Shown piece after piece: positions 28,968 through 37,214 of a DNA stretch of 64,000 nucleotides (positions are counted from its first letter, which is position 1; every line of letters starts with the position of its first letter). The DNA comes from Allomeiothermus silvanus DSM 9946 (GTDB lineage Bacteria; Deinococcota; Deinococci; Deinococcales; Thermaceae): the NCBI RefSeq assembly GCF_000092125.1, contig NC_014212.1, forward strand, positions 1,632,001 through 1,696,000, read 5' to 3'. The notes under the pieces are model-generated. The model was not told the DNA's origin and searched no databases. It was given only the letters and a program-made list of their open reading frames with translations. The position numbers were made by a program, and so were the translations under genes.

Positions 28968-29828
28968 GTGCGCAACTTCTGGGATTATCTTTTCAAAGAG
29001 TGGCTTCGCCAGGTGGGAGAAGCGCTGCTTCTGGCGTTTCTGGTAACCACCTTCATCTTTACCACGGTGGGGGTGGTGGGCAACAGCATGAATCCCCTAA
29101 ACGGGGGCGCGTTGCCCGCGGGCTCGGTTTCGCTTCAAAACGGCGAGCGGGTCTTCGTTCCCAAGTACGAGACTTGGCTGGTGCGCTTTGGCCTGACGCA
29201 GTGGCGGCGGGGCGAGATTGCCATCATCAAGCCGCCCGAGGGAACACCTAACGCGGTAGCCCAGTTCCCCATCCTGGGTTTCCAGTTCAAGGCCTTCTTC
29301 ATCAAACGCATCGTAGGGGTTCCAGGGGACGAGGTTAGCATCCGCGAGGGGCAATTGGTGCTCAACGGTCAGCCGATTAAAGAAACCCATATCACCAGCC
29401 TCATCACCCCCTACCCCGACAACTTTCCTGGGGCTTGCTACCGCGATGGGCGACTCTCGCACATCATCATGCAGCAAGGAACCCCTTTCGCGCTGGACGA
29501 ACTGCCCGATTACCTCAAAGACCTTCCGGGCATGATGATGCCGCCCTCGAGCAACGATCCTGCTTACCCCTCGCCGCCGCTGGAGTTGCAAGGCGAGCGC
29601 TGCGTGGTAGGTACGCTCAAGATTGCCCCCGATCACTATTTCGTGATGGGCGACAACCGTACCATCGGCGGTTCGGAGGATTCCCGTACCTTCGGCCCTA
29701 TCGCCAAAGACCGCATCGCCGGGCGGGCCAACGCGGTGTGGTGGCCCCCCATAAGCCGTGACGAGGCCGGGAACACCCGTCTCAACATTCGCAGCTTACC
29801 CATCCCCCCGGCATTTAGGCAGCCTTGA
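28968..29828 (+). CDS. lepB: Signal peptidase I
   Basis: Cleaves signal peptides of exported proteins at the outer face of the inner membrane. 286 aa from GTG at 28968. One N-terminal membrane helix (ALLLAFLVTTFIFTTVGVVG), catalytic Ser in VVGNSMNPL, catalytic Lys in FFIKRIVGVPGDEVS, and the C-terminal box E motif HYFVMGDNRTIGGSEDSRTFGPI. A stretch of about 60 residues between the Lys box and the last box (DELPDYLKDLPGMMMPP) is longer than in minimal enzymes. Followed by hslV after 126 bases. Confidence 0.95.
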   Translation: MRNFWDYLFKEWLRQVGEALLLAFLVTTFIFTTVGVVGNSMNPLNGGALPAGSVSLQNGERVFVPKYETWLVRFGLTQWRRGEIAIIKPPEGTPNAVAQFPILGFQFKAFFIKRIVGVPGDEVSIREGQLVLNGQPIKETHITSLITPYPDNFPGACYRDGRLSHIIMQQGTPFALDELPDYLKDLPGMMMPPSSNDPAYPSPPLELQGERCVVGTLKIAPDHYFVMGDNRTIGGSEDSRTFGPIAKDRIAGRANAVWWPPISRDEAGNTRLNIRSLPIPPAFRQP

Positions 29829-29954
29829 GAAGGCCTGGAGCTTATCGCCCAAAGCACGTCCTCACAAAACCGCTCAGGGAAGCCCAGCCAAGCCGATTTT
29901 TCTCTCACCGCTGCTTCATGGCCAGGGGCTAGCCTCTTAGTGTAGATGGAGCCG

Positions 29955-30494
29955 ATGCACGCCACAACTATCCTGGCCGTTCGCAAGAACGGCCAGACCG
30001 CGATCGCCGGGGATGGTCAGGTCACCCTGGGCCAGACCATCATGAAGACCTCCGCCATCAAGGTACGCCGGTTAGAGGTAGGCAGCGGCATCCTGGTGGG
30101 TTTTGCTGGAGCTGTGGCAGACGCCCTGACTCTATTGGAGAAGTTCGAGGAGGCTTTGGGAATCGCCAAGGGCAATCTGCCCCGGGCGGCAGTCGAGACG
30201 GTCAAGAGGTGGCGCACCGACCGGGTGCTTAGGAACCTCGAGGCCATGCTGATCGTTGCCGACGTGGAAAATCTACTGCTTTTATCGGGCAACGGCGAGG
30301 TACTCTCGCCCGACGAGCCGGTGCTAGCCGTAGGTTCTGGTGGCCCCTATGCACTCTCGGCGGCCAAGGCGCTGCTGCGCTACTCCGAGCTTCCCGCAGC
30401 CGACATCGCCCGGGAATCTATCCAGATCGCTGGAGAGATCGACCTCTACACCACCGGCAACCCGACCGTCCTCGTCGTGGGAGAGGGTGCGTAA
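29955..30494 (+). CDS. hslV: HslV, proteolytic subunit of the HslUV protease
   Basis: Double-ring threonine protease that works with HslU. The mature N-terminus is the Thr pair in [13 protein letters not shown]; the three-residue propeptide would be removed by self-cleavage. 179 aa from ATG at 29955, with TGGAG just upstream; ATG at 29946 is inside that site. Other conserved parts: [50 protein letters not shown]. hslU follows after 40 bases, an operon arrangement usual for this pair. Confidence 0.94.
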   Translation: MHATTILAVRKNGQTAIAGDGQVTLGQTIMKTSAIKVRRLEVGSGILVGFAGAVADALTLLEKFEEALGIAKGNLPRAAVETVKRWRTDRVLRNLEAMLIVADVENLLLLSGNGEVLSPDEPVLAVGSGGPYALSAAKALLRYSELPAADIARESIQIAGEIDLYTTGNPTVLVVGEGA

Positions 30495-30534
30495 GGCGTT
30501 TGGCACTTGGTGTTTTTCGTTCGGCGGTACTCCT

Positions 30535-31791
30535 ATGAACTTGACCCCGGCAGAGATCGTCCGCGAGCTTGACAAGCACATCATCGGCCAGGAATCGGCC
30601 AAGAAAGCTGTGGCGGTGGCCTTGCGTAACCGTTACCGACGCAAGCGGCTGCCTGCAGCTTTAGCCCGTGAGATTGTGCCCCGCAACATCCTGATGATCG
30701 GGCCCACTGGGGTGGGCAAGACCGAGATCGCCCGCCGCCTAGCGCGGCTGGCGGGAGCGCCTTTTCTTAAAGTAGAAGCTACCAAGTTCACCGAGGTCGG
30801 TTACGTGGGTCGTGACGTAGACTCCATCGTGCGGGACTTGGCCGAAGCCAGCTACCAGATGGTCTTGCAGGAGCTGAAAGCCAAGGTAGCCGAGCGGGCC
30901 ACCGCCCAGGCTGAGGAGCAGCTTTCGGCTTTGCTGCGGGTCTCAGCTTTTGACATCCGCTCGGGACGCTTCGACGACCAGTTGGTCGAGATCGAGGTGG
31001 ACGAGGAGTCGCAGCTGCCTTTTATGGGGGTGCTGGGCGGCGGCGATCAGATGCAGGGCCTAGGCAACATGCTCAAAGGGCTCCTACCCCAGCGGAGGGT
31101 GCGCCGGCGGATGCGGGTAAAGGAGGCCCTCGAGGTCCTCAAGAACCAGGAGGCCGAGCGCCTGGTGGACAAGGAAGAGGCCACCCAGGAAGGCTTGCGC
31201 CGGGCCCAGGAGGATGGGATCGTCTTCATCGACGAGATTGACAAGGTAGCGCGCAAACAGGGCAGTGTAGGTGGGCCGGACGTCTCGGGTGAGGGGGTGC
31301 AGCGCGACTTGTTGCCGGTGGTGGAGGGTACGGTGGTTTCCACTCGGCTGGGGCCGGTTTCCACCGAGCACGTGCTCTTCATCGCTGCTGGAGCTTTCCA
31401 CGTCTCTAAGCCCTCCGACCTGATTCCCGAGCTTCAGGGGCGCTTTCCTATCCGGGTTGAGCTGTCCTCGTTGGGGGCTGAGGAGTTTGAGCGCATCCTG
31501 ACTGAGCCGGAATCCTCGCTGCTCAAGCAATACACCGAACTCTTGAAAGCGGACGGCACGGAGATTCACTTTACCCCCGAAGCGGTGCGGGCCATCGCCC
31601 AATACGCCCACGCGGCCAACCGCGACCTCGAGGACATCGGGGCCCGCAGGCTTTCCACCGTGCTCGAGCGGGTTCTGGAGGAGGTATCATTCCAGACCGA
31701 CTTGGGAAAAGTAGAGATCACTAAGGAATACGTGGAGGCTCGTTTAGCTAGCGTTGTGGCCTCGCCGGACTTATCCCGGTATATTCTCTAG
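30535..31791 (+). CDS. hslU: HslU, ATPase subunit of the HslUV protease
   Basis: AAA+ unfoldase that feeds HslV. 418 aa from ATG at 30535 (MNLTPAEIVRELDKHIIGQ). Walker A GPTGVGKTE (about 60-68) and EVGYVGRDVDSIVRDL; I-domain in the middle with repeated basic-acidic helices; Walker B DGIVFIDEIDKVA; sensor region GRFPIRVEL; and the C-terminal tail SRYIL, which plugs into HslV to activate it. A longer frame from 30340 overlaps hslV and is not the start. Confidence 0.95.
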   Translation: MNLTPAEIVRELDKHIIGQESAKKAVAVALRNRYRRKRLPAALAREIVPRNILMIGPTGVGKTEIARRLARLAGAPFLKVEATKFTEVGYVGRDVDSIVRDLAEASYQMVLQELKAKVAERATAQAEEQLSALLRVSAFDIRSGRFDDQLVEIEVDEESQLPFMGVLGGGDQMQGLGNMLKGLLPQRRVRRRMRVKEALEVLKNQEAERLVDKEEATQEGLRRAQEDGIVFIDEIDKVARKQGSVGGPDVSGEGVQRDLLPVVEGTVVSTRLGPVSTEHVLFIAAGAFHVSKPSDLIPELQGRFPIRVELSSLGAEEFERILTEPESSLLKQYTELLKADGTEIHFTPEAVRAIAQYAHAANRDLEDIGARRLSTVLERVLEEVSFQTDLGKVEITKEYVEARLASVVASPDLSRYIL

Positions 31792-31807
31792 AGTTTGGAG
31801 GAAGATG

Positions 31808-32920
31808 ATGCGTGTGTGCTTTCCTGCTCTGGTGCGTACGAGCCTAGTCCTCGTGAGCGCCGCCTTTGTGCCCGTGCAAAGCTCGTTGGCCCAGACCCCT
31901 CCTGCCCCGGCAAATCCCGCTGTGCAGAATAACTGTCAGCGCAATCTGCGCACGGGTTTACAGTTTTACAACGCGGGCCGTTTCGAGACCGCCCAACCCT
32001 TCTTTGAGCGGGCGGTGAAAGAGTGCAACTCGAGCGCAGAGTCTTTGTACTTCCTGGCCCGCAACCAGATGCGCCTGGGCCTGATGACCGCGGCCATCGA
32101 GAACTTGCGCCGCTCGATCGCCCAGAACGCCACCTTTATCAACTCCTACATCGCCTTAGCCCAGGCCTACACCGACTCTTTCCGTTTCGCCGAGAATCGT
32201 GAAGCGGCTAAGGGTAATTTAGACCAGGCCTTAAACGTGCTGCGCGATGCCGAGCGGGTCAACAGCAAGTATGCTCCTATCTACTCCTGGAGGGCAGTAG
32301 TTTTGGGTTTGCAAGGCCAGTACGACCGGGCCATTGAGGCTGCGAACCGGGCCATCGCCCTCGACGATGACCCTGCCCTGCGCTCGACCCTGGCCAGCCT
32401 GTATGTGGCTCAGGGCAAGCCCGACGAAGCGCTCAAGATTTACAACGATGCCGTCAACAAGTACCCCAAGGACAGCGATCTGCGCATCAAGTACGGCACC
32501 TTTTTGCTGGCCCGCAAAGATTGTACCGCTGCTCTTGCGCACCTCAACCAAGCGGCCATCCTGGCTCCAGGGAATGCCGAGGTCTATGTCTATCAGGGCC
32601 AGGCGTTGGAGTGCCTGAAAAGCTGGAAGCCTGCCGGAGCGGCTTATGAGAATGCGGTGGCGCTTTCCCCCGTGCGCTACCCTGAGGCTTACGCCGGGCT
32701 GGGCCGGGTCTACCTCGAGCTGGGCGATGCACAAAAAGCCCGCTTTAATCTGACCAAGGCAGTGGCGCTCGAGCCGCAAAACGCCAGCTTCCGCTACTGG
32801 CTGGGCAAGGCCAATGAGGTGCTGGGCGATAAGGCCGGGGCCAAGGCCCAGTGCCAGAAAGCGCTCGAGCTACAAAACGACTTCAAGGAAGCCCAGGAGT
32901 GCGTGGCCAGGAATCAGTAA
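31808..32920 (+). CDS. Secreted TPR protein
   Basis: 370 aa from ATG at 31808 (GGAGG six bases upstream; ATG at 31805 is possible). Signal peptide with cut near SSLAQT. About eight TPR-like helical pairs follow, for example AGRFETAQPFFERAVKE, GQYDRAIEAANRAIALDD, GKPDEALKIYNDAVNKYP and GDAQKARFNLTKAVALEPQ. TPR proteins act as scaffolds; the export signal suggests a periplasmic or envelope role. It starts 16 bases after hslU and may share its mRNA. A strong hairpin follows the gene. Confidence 0.85.
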   Translation: MRVCFPALVRTSLVLVSAAFVPVQSSLAQTPPAPANPAVQNNCQRNLRTGLQFYNAGRFETAQPFFERAVKECNSSAESLYFLARNQMRLGLMTAAIENLRRSIAQNATFINSYIALAQAYTDSFRFAENREAAKGNLDQALNVLRDAERVNSKYAPIYSWRAVVLGLQGQYDRAIEAANRAIALDDDPALRSTLASLYVAQGKPDEALKIYNDAVNKYPKDSDLRIKYGTFLLARKDCTAALAHLNQAAILAPGNAEVYVYQGQALECLKSWKPAGAAYENAVALSPVRYPEAYAGLGRVYLELGDAQKARFNLTKAVALEPQNASFRYWLGKANEVLGDKAGAKAQCQKALELQNDFKEAQECVARNQ

Positions 32921-32935
32921 GACCCAGTTCTGCTG

Positions 32936-32968
32936 CCTAGGGGCCTGCTTTTATAGCGGGCCCCTAGG
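32936..32968 (+). terminator. Hairpin after the TPR gene, abutting the nurA promoter
   Basis: 10-bp stem CCTAGGGGCC (32936-32945) / GGCCCCTAGG (32959-32968) with a 13-base loop. No long T-run follows; the nurA -10 box begins two bases later. Confidence 0.55.
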
Positions 32969-32969
32969 T

Positions 32970-32975
32970 TATGCT
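32970..32975 (+). promoter_or_regulatory. -10 box of a leaderless nurA promoter
   Basis: TATGCT, six bases before the GTG at 32982. Confidence 0.5.
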
Positions 32976-32981
32976 AGAGGC

Positions 32982-33926
32982 GTGAAATGGCGCTTGGAGT
33001 CCTGGAACCCCGACTATGCCCTGCCCCAGGTGGGTTTTGCAGAAACCCCCCTCCACGAGGAGGTTAAAACCGGGATCGAAGGAAGCGCTTGGGAGGCCAA
33101 GCGCCCGGCCCGGGTAGCCCCCGCCGACTGGCCGGTGCTCTACCTGGTGGACGGTCGCCAGCGGGTGGACGCGGTGGTAGCGGACCCGCAGGGCCAGCGG
33201 GCCATCCTGGCCACGGTGAGCGCCGGGGCGGTGGTGCGCGACGGGGAGGGGATCCGGCTGGCGGGAAAGCCCAAGGTGCGGCGGGTGCTGCTGCACCCGG
33301 AGGGGCTCCAGGTCGAGCCGATCCGGATCGGGGATCTGGTGTACGAACCCGAAGCGGCCCGGGCCACCGACCTGCACAAGCTATACGGCAAGGTCACCGA
33401 GGTAATGCGGCGGCTCGAGGCAGAGCTGGCCATGGAACTCTGCGACGAGGGCTGCCTGGTGGTGATGGATGGGCAGATCTACTTAACCGGCCAGCCCCCC
33501 CAGCACCCGCTCTTGGGGTATACCAAGACCCTCTCGGGCCTCTACCTGCCCCCCGAGGAGCAGGGCCTGCTCTACCAGCTCAGGGCCTACGAGCGCACCC
33601 CCATCTTCCGGCTGCCCGGCTACGGGATAGGCCGGCGGGTGGACGTCTTCTCCTGGTACGTCAAACTCCCGCTCGAGCCCCGCGCACCCTTCCACGGCGG
33701 GGCCGGGCTGATGCGGGTCGAAACCACCGTCAGCGAGCCCTATGAGGCCCGCAGGCTAGCCGACTTTTCGGTGAGCCTCTTGTGCACGATGGCCTCCTCG
33801 CCGGCCCGCGACCCCCGGGCCCCGCAAAACCTCATCGCGGTGGGGGCTTTGGAGATGCTTTTGGGCCGCCATATGGGCTCGGGCGAGGTGATCCGGCGTA
33901 CGATCGTGCGCACGTTGTTGGGATAG
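32982..33926 (+). CDS. nurA: NurA-domain nuclease
   Basis: 314 aa from GTG at 32982. NurA is a 5'-3' nuclease that acts with the HerA translocase in DNA end processing. Visible acidic site residues: VLYLVDGRQRVDAVV (about 47-61) and CLVVMDGQIYLTG. The C-terminal part has YVKLPLEP and VEPYEARRLADFSV-like strands (VSEPYEARRLADFSV). herA follows 160 bases downstream, as in archaea and other Deinococcus-Thermus members, which supports the call. Confidence 0.85.
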   Translation: MKWRLESWNPDYALPQVGFAETPLHEEVKTGIEGSAWEAKRPARVAPADWPVLYLVDGRQRVDAVVADPQGQRAILATVSAGAVVRDGEGIRLAGKPKVRRVLLHPEGLQVEPIRIGDLVYEPEAARATDLHKLYGKVTEVMRRLEAELAMELCDEGCLVVMDGQIYLTGQPPQHPLLGYTKTLSGLYLPPEEQGLLYQLRAYERTPIFRLPGYGIGRRVDVFSWYVKLPLEPRAPFHGGAGLMRVETTVSEPYEARRLADFSVSLLCTMASSPARDPRAPQNLIAVGALEMLLGRHMGSGEVIRRTIVRTLLG

Positions 33927-34086
33927 CCATGGTCAGGGCCTTGGGTCCATTCGTCCATTACGGTATACGCAACGGGCGGATCCGAGATCCCCGGCGTATC
34001 CGGGGTAGGGTCCTCGCCGGTCCCTTGGCTTTTGCCTCCGGGCTAGGCGCGAGGCCGCATACGCTTGTTTGCACGGGGAGGATTTC
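33927..34086 (+). other. nurA-herA spacer with a hairpin
   Basis: Contains CCCCGG-CGTAT-CCGGGG (33989-34005), a 6-bp GC stem without a T-run, and ends in GGGGAGG before the herA start. No gene seen. Confidence 0.4.
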
Positions 34087-35835
34087 TTGAGACCTATCGG
34101 GATGGTGTTGGGTAGCCGCGAAGCGGGGGCACTGGACTTCTGGGTGGCGGTGGAGGAGGGGCAGTGGGTACGGCTGGACGACCTGGTCTATGTCGAGTTC
34201 CCCCACCCCGATCCCGCGGTGGGTGTGGTGCGCTACTACGGCATGGTGGATCAGGTGGTGAAGCTCTACGAGGGCTCGCAGTTTGACACCGACGTGTTTT
34301 TGGCCCAGCGCGAGCTGTTGCCGGTGAGCAAGTCCTACGCCGCTCATGTCAAGGTGACGCGCCTCGAGCCCGAGGAATACCTCCCGCCAGACCCCGGCTC
34401 CCGGGTCTACCTGGCCCAGGCCGAGGCCCTGGAGAAAGCCCTCTACTACGACCGGATGGGCAACCAAAAGGGATCTACCCGGCTCCCGGTGGGGCTGCTC
34501 AAAAACGGCGAGGTGGCCTATGTGAACCTGGAGTTCGTGAACGGGGTCAAGGGCGGTCACGTCAACGTCTCGGGGATCTCCGGGGTGGCGACCAAGACCA
34601 GCTACGCCCTGTTTTTGCTCTTTAGCCTCTTCCACTCCGGGGTGCTGCCGGGGGCCGCCAACGCCCGCGCGGTGGTCTTCAACGTGAAGGGGGAAGACCT
34701 CTTGCACCTCGACCGCCCCAACAACCGCCTCACCCCGCTCCAGCGCGAGGCCTACCACCGCCTGGGCCTCGAGGCGGGCCCCTTCCGTAGCGTGACCTTC
34801 CGGGCCCCGCCCCGGCCCACCCCCGGCGACATCGTTCCCGCCGTGGAAAGCCGCCCCCAGGGGGTGCAGCCCTACCACTGGGACCTGGTGCAGTTTTGCT
34901 CGGGGGGCCTGCTGCCCTTCCTCTTCACCGACCGGGGGACCATGAGCAACCTGGGCTTTCTCATCGATCAGGTCACCGAGCGCCTGCGCAAGCTGGCCGA
35001 GGGACAGAAGGGCCCGCACCTGAGTGTGGAGGACTGGACCGACGAGCTGGGGCAGATGGAGGCCGGGGTGAACTTCGATAGCCTGGGCAAGGTGCGCCTT
35101 ACCAGCTTTGCCCAGCTGGTGCGCTACGTGGAGTTCAAGCTCCTAGGCCCCGAAGGGGAGGAGGAAGGCAAGGGGGACCCTCGCTGGGTCGCCCGGCAAG
35201 CCCGGGGAACCCTCGAGGCCTTCGTCCGCCGCCTGCGGGGGACCATCGGCAGCGTCGCGCACCTGATCCGGGGGGACCGACCGGGCAGCCCCCCCGACCC
35301 GCTGGCCGGGCCGTTCCAGATGCACGTGGTGGACATCCACCAGCTCTCGGCCCAGGCCCAGATGTTCGTGGTGGGGGCGATGTTGCAGGAGATCTTCGAG
35401 AAGAAGGAACGAGGCCGACCGGGCCGGGTCTTTATCGTGCTGGATGAACTCAACAAGTACGCGCCGCGCGAGGACGAGAGCCCCATCAAAGACATCCTGC
35501 TGGACATCGCCGAGCGGGGCCGCAGCCTGGGGGTGATCCTGATCGGAGCCCAGCAGACCGCTTCCGAGGTGGAGCGCCGGGTGGTAGGAAACGCCGCCAT
35601 CCGGGTGGTGGGCCGCCTCGACGCCGCCGAGGCCGAACGCCCCGAGTACCGCTACTTGCCCCCTTCCTTCCGCGAACGGGCGGTGATCCTTCCCCAGGGA
35701 ACGATGATCGTGCAGCAACCCGAACTCCCGATCCCGCTGCCCCTCACCTTCCCCTTCCCGGCCTGGGCCACCAAGGCCGAAGAGGTATGGGAGGACAACT
35801 CCGACCAGACCCTCTCTGACGAGTTGGGGTTGTGA
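34087..35835 (+). CDS. herA: HerA-like DNA translocase ATPase
   Basis: 582 aa from TTG at 34087, which has GGGGAGG six bases upstream; an earlier TTG at 34069 lacks one. HAS-barrel-like N-terminus (VRLDDLVYVEFPHP), then a FtsK/HerA ATPase core. Walker A is unusual: VSGISGVATKTSYA (about 167-180), with Thr where the last Gly of GxxxxGK(S/T) stands. Walker B is RVFIVLDELNKYAP (about 456-469); an arginine finger region lies near AERGRSLGVILIGAQQTASEVERRV. Partner of NurA in DNA end resection or repair. Followed on the other strand by the lipoprotein operon. Confidence 0.88.
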   Translation: MRPIGMVLGSREAGALDFWVAVEEGQWVRLDDLVYVEFPHPDPAVGVVRYYGMVDQVVKLYEGSQFDTDVFLAQRELLPVSKSYAAHVKVTRLEPEEYLPPDPGSRVYLAQAEALEKALYYDRMGNQKGSTRLPVGLLKNGEVAYVNLEFVNGVKGGHVNVSGISGVATKTSYALFLLFSLFHSGVLPGAANARAVVFNVKGEDLLHLDRPNNRLTPLQREAYHRLGLEAGPFRSVTFRAPPRPTPGDIVPAVESRPQGVQPYHWDLVQFCSGGLLPFLFTDRGTMSNLGFLIDQVTERLRKLAEGQKGPHLSVEDWTDELGQMEAGVNFDSLGKVRLTSFAQLVRYVEFKLLGPEGEEEGKGDPRWVARQARGTLEAFVRRLRGTIGSVAHLIRGDRPGSPPDPLAGPFQMHVVDIHQLSAQAQMFVVGAMLQEIFEKKERGRPGRVFIVLDELNKYAPREDESPIKDILLDIAERGRSLGVILIGAQQTASEVERRVVGNAAIRVVGRLDAAEAERPEYRYLPPSFRERAVILPQGTMIVQQPELPIPLPLTFPFPAWATKAEEVWEDNSDQTLSDELGL

Positions 35836-35955
35836 AGAGCGGGGACTGATAAACACTGAAGGCCCAATGTCCCGGTGGTCGGTTCTGTATCCTGGGGCAA
35901 AAGCGGACGCAAAGCCCTGCGTTTCCAGGCTCTTCCTCGCGGAAGGGGCCTCTAG

Positions 35956-35985
35956 CAAAAAAACGAGCCCCTAAACAGGGGCTCG
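35956..35985 (-). terminator. Intrinsic terminator of the barrel-lipoprotein operon
   Basis: 9-bp stem CGAGCCCCT (35964-35972) / AGGGGCTCG (35977-35985), 4-base loop, followed in minus-strand sense by seven T residues. It lies 19 bases after the stop of the last lipoprotein gene. Confidence 0.85.
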
Positions 35986-36003
35986 AGGTCAAAAAACCTA
36001 TCT

Positions 36004-36558
36004 TTAGAACAAGGCGACCTTCAGGGTCAATTGGGTGACTTCGTAGTTGAAGGTCACGGTGGCGGGCTGGCTCGAGGAGACCGTGCCTTTAGCGTAAACC
36101 CCAAAGCGCAGCTTCTTCGCGTTGAGGGCCTGAATTTGGTCGTTGTTGAACGGGACCGAACCGGCCAGCTTGAGCAAGTACTGACCCTGTGCCAGCTGGA
36201 GGTGCTGCGCTTCACCCAGCTTGTACTTGTCCTGCCAGAGGTCTTCGCCGTTCACCGGGGCCAAGTAAGCTTGCAGGCTTACCTCTCCCGAAAGCACGGT
36301 TTGGCCGGTATAGCTCAGGGTTGCTCCGTACTCGACCTGCGCCCCCCGCACGGAGTAGAGCTGTTCTTGGCTGAAGTCCAGGCTGTAGCCATTTTTGTCC
36401 GGCAACGGACGCTCGAACCCTATGGTCGCTGCAGGCAGCGGTTGTTGGAAAGACCCGCTCTTGCTAGTCCCCAAATAGCCGAGCAGGTCGATGGGCACGG
36501 GCAGGGCGCTACACGCACTCAAGAGCAGCCCTGCTAAAGCGAAAATTCCACGTCGCAT
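36004..36558 (-). CDS. Lipoprotein of unknown function (third gene of envelope operon)
   Basis: 184 aa. Lipobox LLLSAC with Cys at about 16, so anchored by lipid in the envelope. The rest is beta-rich, with repeated polar-hydrophobic strands (VEYGATLSYTGQTVLSGEVSLQAYLAP, LRFGVYAKGTVSS, VTFNYEVTQLTLKVALF). It shares layout with the preceding lipoprotein (about 190 aa, beta strands, ending near a hydrophobic strand), which hints at an old duplication, but I cannot show similarity by eye. 74 bases after the second gene. Confidence 0.75.
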   Translation of the reverse strand: MRRGIFALAGLLLSACSALPVPIDLLGYLGTSKSGSFQQPLPAATIGFERPLPDKNGYSLDFSQEQLYSVRGAQVEYGATLSYTGQTVLSGEVSLQAYLAPVNGEDLWQDKYKLGEAQHLQLAQGQYLLKLAGSVPFNNDQIQALNAKKLRFGVYAKGTVSSSQPATVTFNYEVTQLTLKVALF

Positions 36559-36632
36559 GGCTTTCCTAGCTTAACCTGCTCCCCTGGCCCGTAGGCGTTT
36601 AGGTGACGCTTGGGCTTAATCTCTTCTTTAGC

Positions 36633-37208
36633 TTAGCGGTTGAGCAGCTGGAAGAGCCGGGCTTGCACGGTGAGCTGGCCCTGTTCGAGCGTGTAGCGCA
36701 ATGAGCCGCTTACTTGCAGGCTCAGCCCGATGCGGAACTGCCCGCTCTTGAGCAGCGCGAGGGCCGAGAGGTTGGCGGTGGGGGTGATCGGCACGTCGAT
36801 CTCGATGGCGTTGTTGCTCCCCGCGGGTAGGGTCAAGCTGCCCTGGCCGAGCAGGCAGTCGTTGGTTTGGCAGTCGGTGTTGTTTCCCCCATCAAAAATG
36901 TTGCTGCTATCCGAGACCGGGGCGATGCGGGCCACCACGCTCACGGTGTTGTCTACACTGCTGGTATTTTCCAGCTTGACCCGGATCTTGATGCGGGCCC
37001 CCTCGAGTACCTTGAGGGCATCACCCAGATTGAGCTGGATGGCCTGACCGGCTTGCGAGGGGACGTACTGGGTGCCGGGGGTGTTGGTCTCGCCCGAACG
37101 GCTCCCCTGAGGGATGAAGGGTACCAGGTCGGTTTTGATGGTGGTGAGGGTGTGGGCGCTGCACGCGCTGAGCAGTAAGACCAGGGGTAGGTAGCGAAGC
37201 CGCATCAT
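36633..37208 (-). CDS. Lipoprotein of unknown function (second gene of envelope operon)
   Basis: 191 aa. Lipobox LLLSAC, Cys about 16. Beta-rich body with ARIKIRVKLENTSSVDNTVSVVARI and a pair of cysteines in NNTDCQTNDCLLG that may form a disulphide. Ends VQARLFQLLNR. It starts six bases after the stop of the barrel protein, so they are co-transcribed. No family recognised; a partner or plug of the barrel protein is a guess from context. Confidence 0.78.
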   Translation of the reverse strand: MMRLRYLPLVLLLSACSAHTLTTIKTDLVPFIPQGSRSGETNTPGTQYVPSQAGQAIQLNLGDALKVLEGARIKIRVKLENTSSVDNTVSVVARIAPVSDSSNIFDGGNNTDCQTNDCLLGQGSLTLPAGSNNAIEIDVPITPTANLSALALLKSGQFRIGLSLQVSGSLRYTLEQGQLTVQARLFQLLNR

Positions 37209-37214
37209 GACCTC

